A stretch of 64,000 bases of DNA from Spirochaetales bacterium. Its GTDB lineage: Bacteria; Spirochaetota; Spirochaetia; CADAEX01. Below are positions 60,197 to 64,000 of the stretch, in pieces; within the stretch, counting starts at the first letter, position 1; each line of letters begins with the position of its first letter. The stretch spans positions 95,709 through 159,708 of the forward strand of contig JACKPD010000003.1 in the NCBI GenBank assembly GCA_024233785.1. Reading direction: 5' to 3'. The position numbers were made by a program, and so were the translations under genes. A model generated the notes under the pieces. It was not told where the DNA came from. It worked only from the letters and a program-made list of their open reading frames with translations, and ran no database searches.

Positions 60197-63100
60197 TTAT
60201 CGGTACCTCCCTTACTACCTGGACCGTTGTTTCCACAAGCGGACCCGGAACTTTTCCATAATCACATCTCAGGCATCTTTTGCACTGTCTGACAGCTACA
60301 CTTTCATTCCATGCCAGTTCTACTTCATCAAAATTATGTCTTCTTCTCTCAACAGCGATTGATCTCTGTTTTTCCCTCGGATAGGGGACAGGATCAGCGT
60401 CAGGATCATATTCAGTATCAATAATCTGCTCCTCTCTCCAGAAAGGCTCGCCTTCCCCGAGAAGATAGTCATGAATACCTACTGCCGCTTTCTCGCCGCC
60501 CGCAATAGCGTTAACAACAGAAGCAGGCCCGGTAGCGTTATCGCCTCCGGCAAAAAGCCACGGAAGGCTTGTCTGGCCTGTAACAGGATTTGTCTGGATA
60601 AAACCCTGTCTTGTAAGGGCCGGCCTGGTTTCACCGAGAAGTTTTTCAGTTTTAAGTTTCTGGCCGATTGCGATAATTATCTGGTCGGCGTCAATTATGA
60701 ACGTTTCTCCCTCTTTTTCTGTCGGTCTTCTTCTTCCTGTCCTGTCATATTCGCCCAGTTTCATGGGAATACACCTGAGGCCGGAAGCAGCTCCCTTCTC
60801 ATTTTTTATTACCTCAACAGGCTGAGTCAGGGTCATAAGGACAACACCTTCGGAAATTGCTTCATCAATTTCTTCTTCGTATGCCGGCATCTCTCCCTGG
60901 CTTCTTCTGTAAACGACCTTGACGCTTTCCGCGCCGAGACGGAGGGCAGTTCTCGCGGCGTCAATCGCGGCGTTACCACCGCCGATAACTATTACGTTTT
61001 TCCCTACCGGTACAGAACCCCTGATATTGTACTGCTTGAGGAAAGGAATTGCGTCTGTGACGTTTTCCGCTTCTTCTCCAAGGAGACCAAGGGTTATGGG
61101 ATCAGGCGCGCCGACACCCATGAAAACAGCCTCATACCCGTCATCAGCAAGGCTTTGTAATGTAAAGTCCTTACCGAGGGACACACCTGTTTCAATATCA
61201 ACTCCAAGCTGTTCTATCATTCTTATTTCACGGGCAAGGGTTTCCCTCGGAAGCCTGTAGGACGGAATAGTCTGTACAAGCATACCGCCCGGCCTTAATT
61301 CCGATTCAAATACTTTGGGTTTGTATCCAAGCCTCGCGAGAAAATATCCGCAGGAAAGACCTGCAGGCCCAGCTCCGATAATAGCGATCTTTCTTTTCGC
61401 GTTCCGCTCGCTCTCCCTGCTTTCAGGCTTCTGGACAATAACTTCCTGATCAACAAGGAATCTTTTTACTCCCCGGATCGAAACAGATTCATCAAGGGTT
61501 GCCCTTCTGCACTTGTCCTCGCAGGTATGAAAGCATACCCTTGCGCAGATTGCCGCAAACGGGTTCCTGTTCCTGTGCACCTGCAGCGCTTCAGCGTATC
61601 TCTTGTCGCCGGTCAATGCCACAAATGACGGTATATCCACTTTTGCCGGGCATCCGCTCTGACACGGGGCCCTTACAAGGCTCGGACATACACCGGCCGG
61701 ACACCTCTTTTCAAGGATGTGGGCCTCGTATTCACTCCTGAAATACCTTATAGTTGAAAGGACTGGATTAGGGGCAGTCTGGCCGAGACCGCACAAAGCC
61801 GTATCCTTGATCTGGTTCCCCAGGGAAACAAGCCTGTCAATATCCTCGAGCTCTCCCTTTCCTTCGCATATCCTGGTAACAATCTCAAGCATCCTTTTTG
61901 TTCCTACGCGGCATGGAACACATTTTCCGCATGACTCTTCCTGGATAAATTCAAGAAAAAACCTTGCCATGTCCACCATACAGGTGTCTTCATCCATTAC
62001 AATAAGTCCGCCTGAACCCATTATGGCGCCAAGCTCAATAACTGATTCGTAATCGACAGGAACATTAAGGTGCTCTTTTGTTATACATCCGCCGGACGGG
62101 CCTCCCATCTGTGCGGCCTTGAACTTCTTCCCGTTGGGGATCCCTCCCCCGATTTCATATATGATATCGCCGAGCGGCGTACCCATATTTACTTCAACGA
62201 GGCCGATATTGTTAACATTGCCTGTAAGCGCGAATATCTTTGTCCCTGGAGATTTTTCAGTTCCGGTTTCCCTGAACCACTTTGAGCCGTTTTTTATTAT
62301 AAGAGGTACATTGCCGAATGTTTCAACATTGTTAAGCACCGAAGGCTTGTCAAAAAGGCCCTTAACAGCAGGGAATGGAGGCCTGGGCCTCGGTTCTCCC
62401 CTTTTACCTTCTATAGATCTCATAAGCGCGGTTTCTTCTCCGCAGACAAATGCTCCTGAACCCTGGGCAATCTTTATATCAAATGAAAAATCAGTTCCGA
62501 GGATGTTTTTACCGAGAAGGCCCATTTCACGGCATTCGTTTATTGAGTGTTCCAGCCGCTGAATTGCAAGCGGGTATTCCGCCCTGCAGTAAATATAACC
62601 GGTATCCGCCCCAATCGCCCTTGCGCCAATCATCATTCCTTCAAGTACGGCATGGGGATCTGCCTCAAGAATACTTCTGTCCATGAAAGCGCCCGGATCC
62701 CCTTCATCAGCGTTACAGATAATGTATTTTTTACTGCTTTCTGTTTTACGGCAGAAACTCCATTTCATACCTGTTGTAAAGCCTGCTCCGCCCCTTCCCC
62801 TAAGGCCTGATTCAGCAATTTCCCTGATTATACCGTCCGGGTCAAGCTCTTTAAGCGCTTTATAAAGTCCGAAATACCCGTCACGGGCTATATAATCATC
62901 GATACTGTCTGCGGAAATAAGACCTTTGTTGTGGAGAACCCGAAGGTTCTGGAGAGCGAAAAAGTAAATATCCTTATACTTGGGTATTACCTCCCCGTTG
63001 ACAGGATTGTGAAACATAAGCCGCTTTACAGGCTTGCCTTTTACAAGGTGGCTTTCAACAATATCAGCAGCATCTTCAGGAGAGACTTTCTGATAAAAAT

Positions 63101-63413
63101 ATCCCCCTGGATAGACTACAACAATCGGCCCGCCGGCGCAGAACCCGTTACAGCCGGTTTCTACCAGGGTGACCTTATCAGCAAGACTGTTTTTTTCAAG
63201 GCTTTCCGCGAAGGCCTTCTTAACAAAGGCAGCGCCGGAAGAAAGACAGCCTGTCCCGAAACAGAACATAATATGGAAAGGTGTATCTCCGGGGAGCCCT
63301 TTTTCCGCCGGATCCTGAAGTCTTACAGCCATTCTTTTAAGCGATTCCTGTTTAATTTTTTCAAGATCGGCAAGAGTGGTTATTCTATTTTTCAAATCTT
63401 TTTCCTTACCCAT
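60189..63413 (-). CDS. NuoF-GltD fusion flavoprotein of [FeFe]-hydrogenase, operon 2
   Basis: 1074 residues. It has the same architecture as the product at 53371, but its N-terminal thioredoxin-like domain keeps all four cysteines (MFCFGTGCLSSG and TGCNGFCAGGP). The NuoF part shows GRGGAGFTTGMKW, CNADEGDPGAFMDRS and ESCGKCVPCRVG. The GltD-like half has SGCPAKVDIPSF, ARVCFHTCEDKCRR, IAIIGAGPAGLSCGYFL and VIVIGGGNAAIDAARTAL, closing with a Cys-rich QCKRCLRCDYG. It directly abuts the NuoE-like gene upstream (TAA-ATG). Confidence 0.93.
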   Translation of the reverse strand: MGKEKDLKNRITTLADLEKIKQESLKRMAVRLQDPAEKGLPGDTPFHIMFCFGTGCLSSGAAFVKKAFAESLEKNSLADKVTLVETGCNGFCAGGPIVVVYPGGYFYQKVSPEDAADIVESHLVKGKPVKRLMFHNPVNGEVIPKYKDIYFFALQNLRVLHNKGLISADSIDDYIARDGYFGLYKALKELDPDGIIREIAESGLRGRGGAGFTTGMKWSFCRKTESSKKYIICNADEGDPGAFMDRSILEADPHAVLEGMMIGARAIGADTGYIYCRAEYPLAIQRLEHSINECREMGLLGKNILGTDFSFDIKIAQGSGAFVCGEETALMRSIEGKRGEPRPRPPFPAVKGLFDKPSVLNNVETFGNVPLIIKNGSKWFRETGTEKSPGTKIFALTGNVNNIGLVEVNMGTPLGDIIYEIGGGIPNGKKFKAAQMGGPSGGCITKEHLNVPVDYESVIELGAIMGSGGLIVMDEDTCMVDMARFFLEFIQEESCGKCVPCRVGTKRMLEIVTRICEGKGELEDIDRLVSLGNQIKDTALCGLGQTAPNPVLSTIRYFRSEYEAHILEKRCPAGVCPSLVRAPCQSGCPAKVDIPSFVALTGDKRYAEALQVHRNRNPFAAICARVCFHTCEDKCRRATLDESVSIRGVKRFLVDQEVIVQKPESRESERNAKRKIAIIGAGPAGLSCGYFLARLGYKPKVFESELRPGGMLVQTIPSYRLPRETLAREIRMIEQLGVDIETGVSLGKDFTLQSLADDGYEAVFMGVGAPDPITLGLLGEEAENVTDAIPFLKQYNIRGSVPVGKNVIVIGGGNAAIDAARTALRLGAESVKVVYRRSQGEMPAYEEEIDEAISEGVVLMTLTQPVEVIKNEKGAASGLRCIPMKLGEYDRTGRRRPTEKEGETFIIDADQIIIAIGQKLKTEKLLGETRPALTRQGFIQTNPVTGQTSLPWLFAGGDNATGPASVVNAIAGGEKAAVGIHDYLLGEGEPFWREEQIIDTEYDPDADPVPYPREKQRSIAVERRRHNFDEVELAWNESVAVRQCKRCLRCDYGKVPGPLVETTVQVVREVPINA

Positions 63414-63974
63414 TTAAACCTCCTCCCTGTCAGCACCGGCATTAGCTTCAGCTTCAGCATAAAACGGTTCAATTATTTCACCGATTTTTGTCGGCTTTAC
63501 CCTTTTATACACTTCTCCGTCTATAGAAATTGTAGGCGCAAGACCGCATGCGCCGAAACATCTTCCGACTTCCAGTGAAAACATCTTATCTACAGTAGTT
63601 CCGCCCACAGGAATCGAAAGTTTTTTCTGGATCGCCTCCAGAACCTCTTTTCCCCCTCTGACATAACATGAGGTACCAAGACAGACCCTGATTATGTGTT
63701 TACCGCGTGGAACAGTGGAAAAATATGAATAAAATGTTACAACCCCTGTTACTTCGCTGTACGGTATCTTCATTCTTTCACTTATATGCTTAAGCGCTTT
63801 TTCCGGCAGATAGCCGAAAATATTCTGAGTGGACTGGAGAACCGGAATCAGGGCCCCGGGAACCCCTATAAACCCGTCGATTACCACATCAAGACCTGAA
63901 TATAAAGATTCTTCATCTTCGCTGCAGCTGCACTGTGCGGTTTCTTTCTTAGCTTCATCAAGCTCGGTTTTCAT
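63414..63974 (-). CDS. Hydrogenase NuoE-like [2Fe-2S] subunit (HndA/HydC type), operon 2
   Basis: 186 residues from ATG 63974, which lies nine bases after AGGGAG; the in-frame GTG two codons earlier is too close to that site. [2Fe-2S] ligands are C98 and C103 (RVCLGTSCYVRGG) and C139 and C143 (RCFGACGLAPT). An N-terminal extension with CSCSEDEE is specific to this copy. It is the first gene of the second operon; the promoter must lie at or beyond the right edge of the window. Confidence 0.92.
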   Translation of the reverse strand: MKTELDEAKKETAQCSCSEDEESLYSGLDVVIDGFIGVPGALIPVLQSTQNIFGYLPEKALKHISERMKIPYSEVTGVVTFYSYFSTVPRGKHIIRVCLGTSCYVRGGKEVLEAIQKKLSIPVGGTTVDKMFSLEVGRCFGACGLAPTISIDGEVYKRVKPTKIGEIIEPFYAEAEANAGADREEV

Positions 63975-64000
63975 TTGCACAAACTCCCTTCATTGCTTAG

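Noticed and set aside
60471..61160. 229-codon open frame on the plus strand
   Set aside because: Lies entirely opposite the NuoF-GltD gene, with no ribosome binding site or domain.

Overview
The window looks like chromosome from a strictly anaerobic bacterium, most probably a spirochaete. The evidence is a Trp/Thr-tRNA, rpmG, secE, nusG, rplKAJL, rpoBC, rpsLG, tuf order with no fusA between rpsG and tuf; an asparagine in the RpoB rifampicin pocket, where spirochaetes characteristically carry it; a long Prs form; a nucleoside-type BMP lipoprotein transporter; and two [FeFe]-hydrogenase operons. No phage, CRISPR array or intact insertion sequence was seen. The species cannot be named from the sequence.

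Layout. Positions 1-13250 (minus strand) are a transcription/translation operon that begins at a strong sigma-70-type promoter (13221-13249). It runs tRNA-Thr, rpmG, tRNA-Trp, secE, nusG, rplK, rplA, rplJ, rplL, rpoB, rpoC, rpsL, rpsG, tuf (cut by the window edge), with hairpin-rich spacers ahead of rplK, rplL, rpoB and tuf. Upstream on the same strand are an orphan PAS histidine kinase, an FGGY sugar kinase and ribose-phosphate pyrophosphokinase. Positions 18455-22922 (plus) encode a complete BMP-type nucleoside ABC importer. Next come a KamA-like radical SAM enzyme, a divergent sigma-like protein, rdgB, pepF, and tRNA-Leu with a duplicated 3' end and terminator.

Positions 27900-35400 hold metabolic genes: an aldo/keto reductase, an amino-acid ABC permease plus binding protein with no ATPase, a secreted unknown, and a compact module of class III aminotransferase and DmpA/BapA-type aminopeptidase facing a GntR regulator across a consensus promoter embedded in a 17-bp perfect palindrome. 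A small region with an apparent IS3-family remnant follows. Positions 35700-43970 hold a cysteine-rich ferredoxin protein, an omptin-like outer-membrane protease, a 32-residue membrane microprotein with its own promoter and terminator, an acyl-CoA dehydrogenase whose start codon lies inside a perfect inverted repeat, a DUF1499 lipoprotein, a methyltransferase, a D,D-carboxypeptidase and an ankyrin protein. Positions 43990-52680 hold typA, a second M3 peptidase, gpsA, a B12-type radical SAM protein, tRNA-Cys, a small secreted protein, a NUDIX hydrolase and a CBS-domain protein.

Positions 52838-63974 are the most striking part: two complete paralogous trimeric [FeFe]-hydrogenase operons (NuoE-like, NuoF-like, catalytic subunit) transcribed towards each other and separated by one bidirectional terminator. 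In both, the NuoF-like flavoprotein is fused to a GltD/NfnB-like FAD-NAD(P) oxidoreductase. This suggests flavin-based electron-bifurcating or NADP(H)-linked hydrogenases that join hydrogen metabolism to both pyridine-nucleotide pools. All functional statements rest on motif reading; no database search was available.
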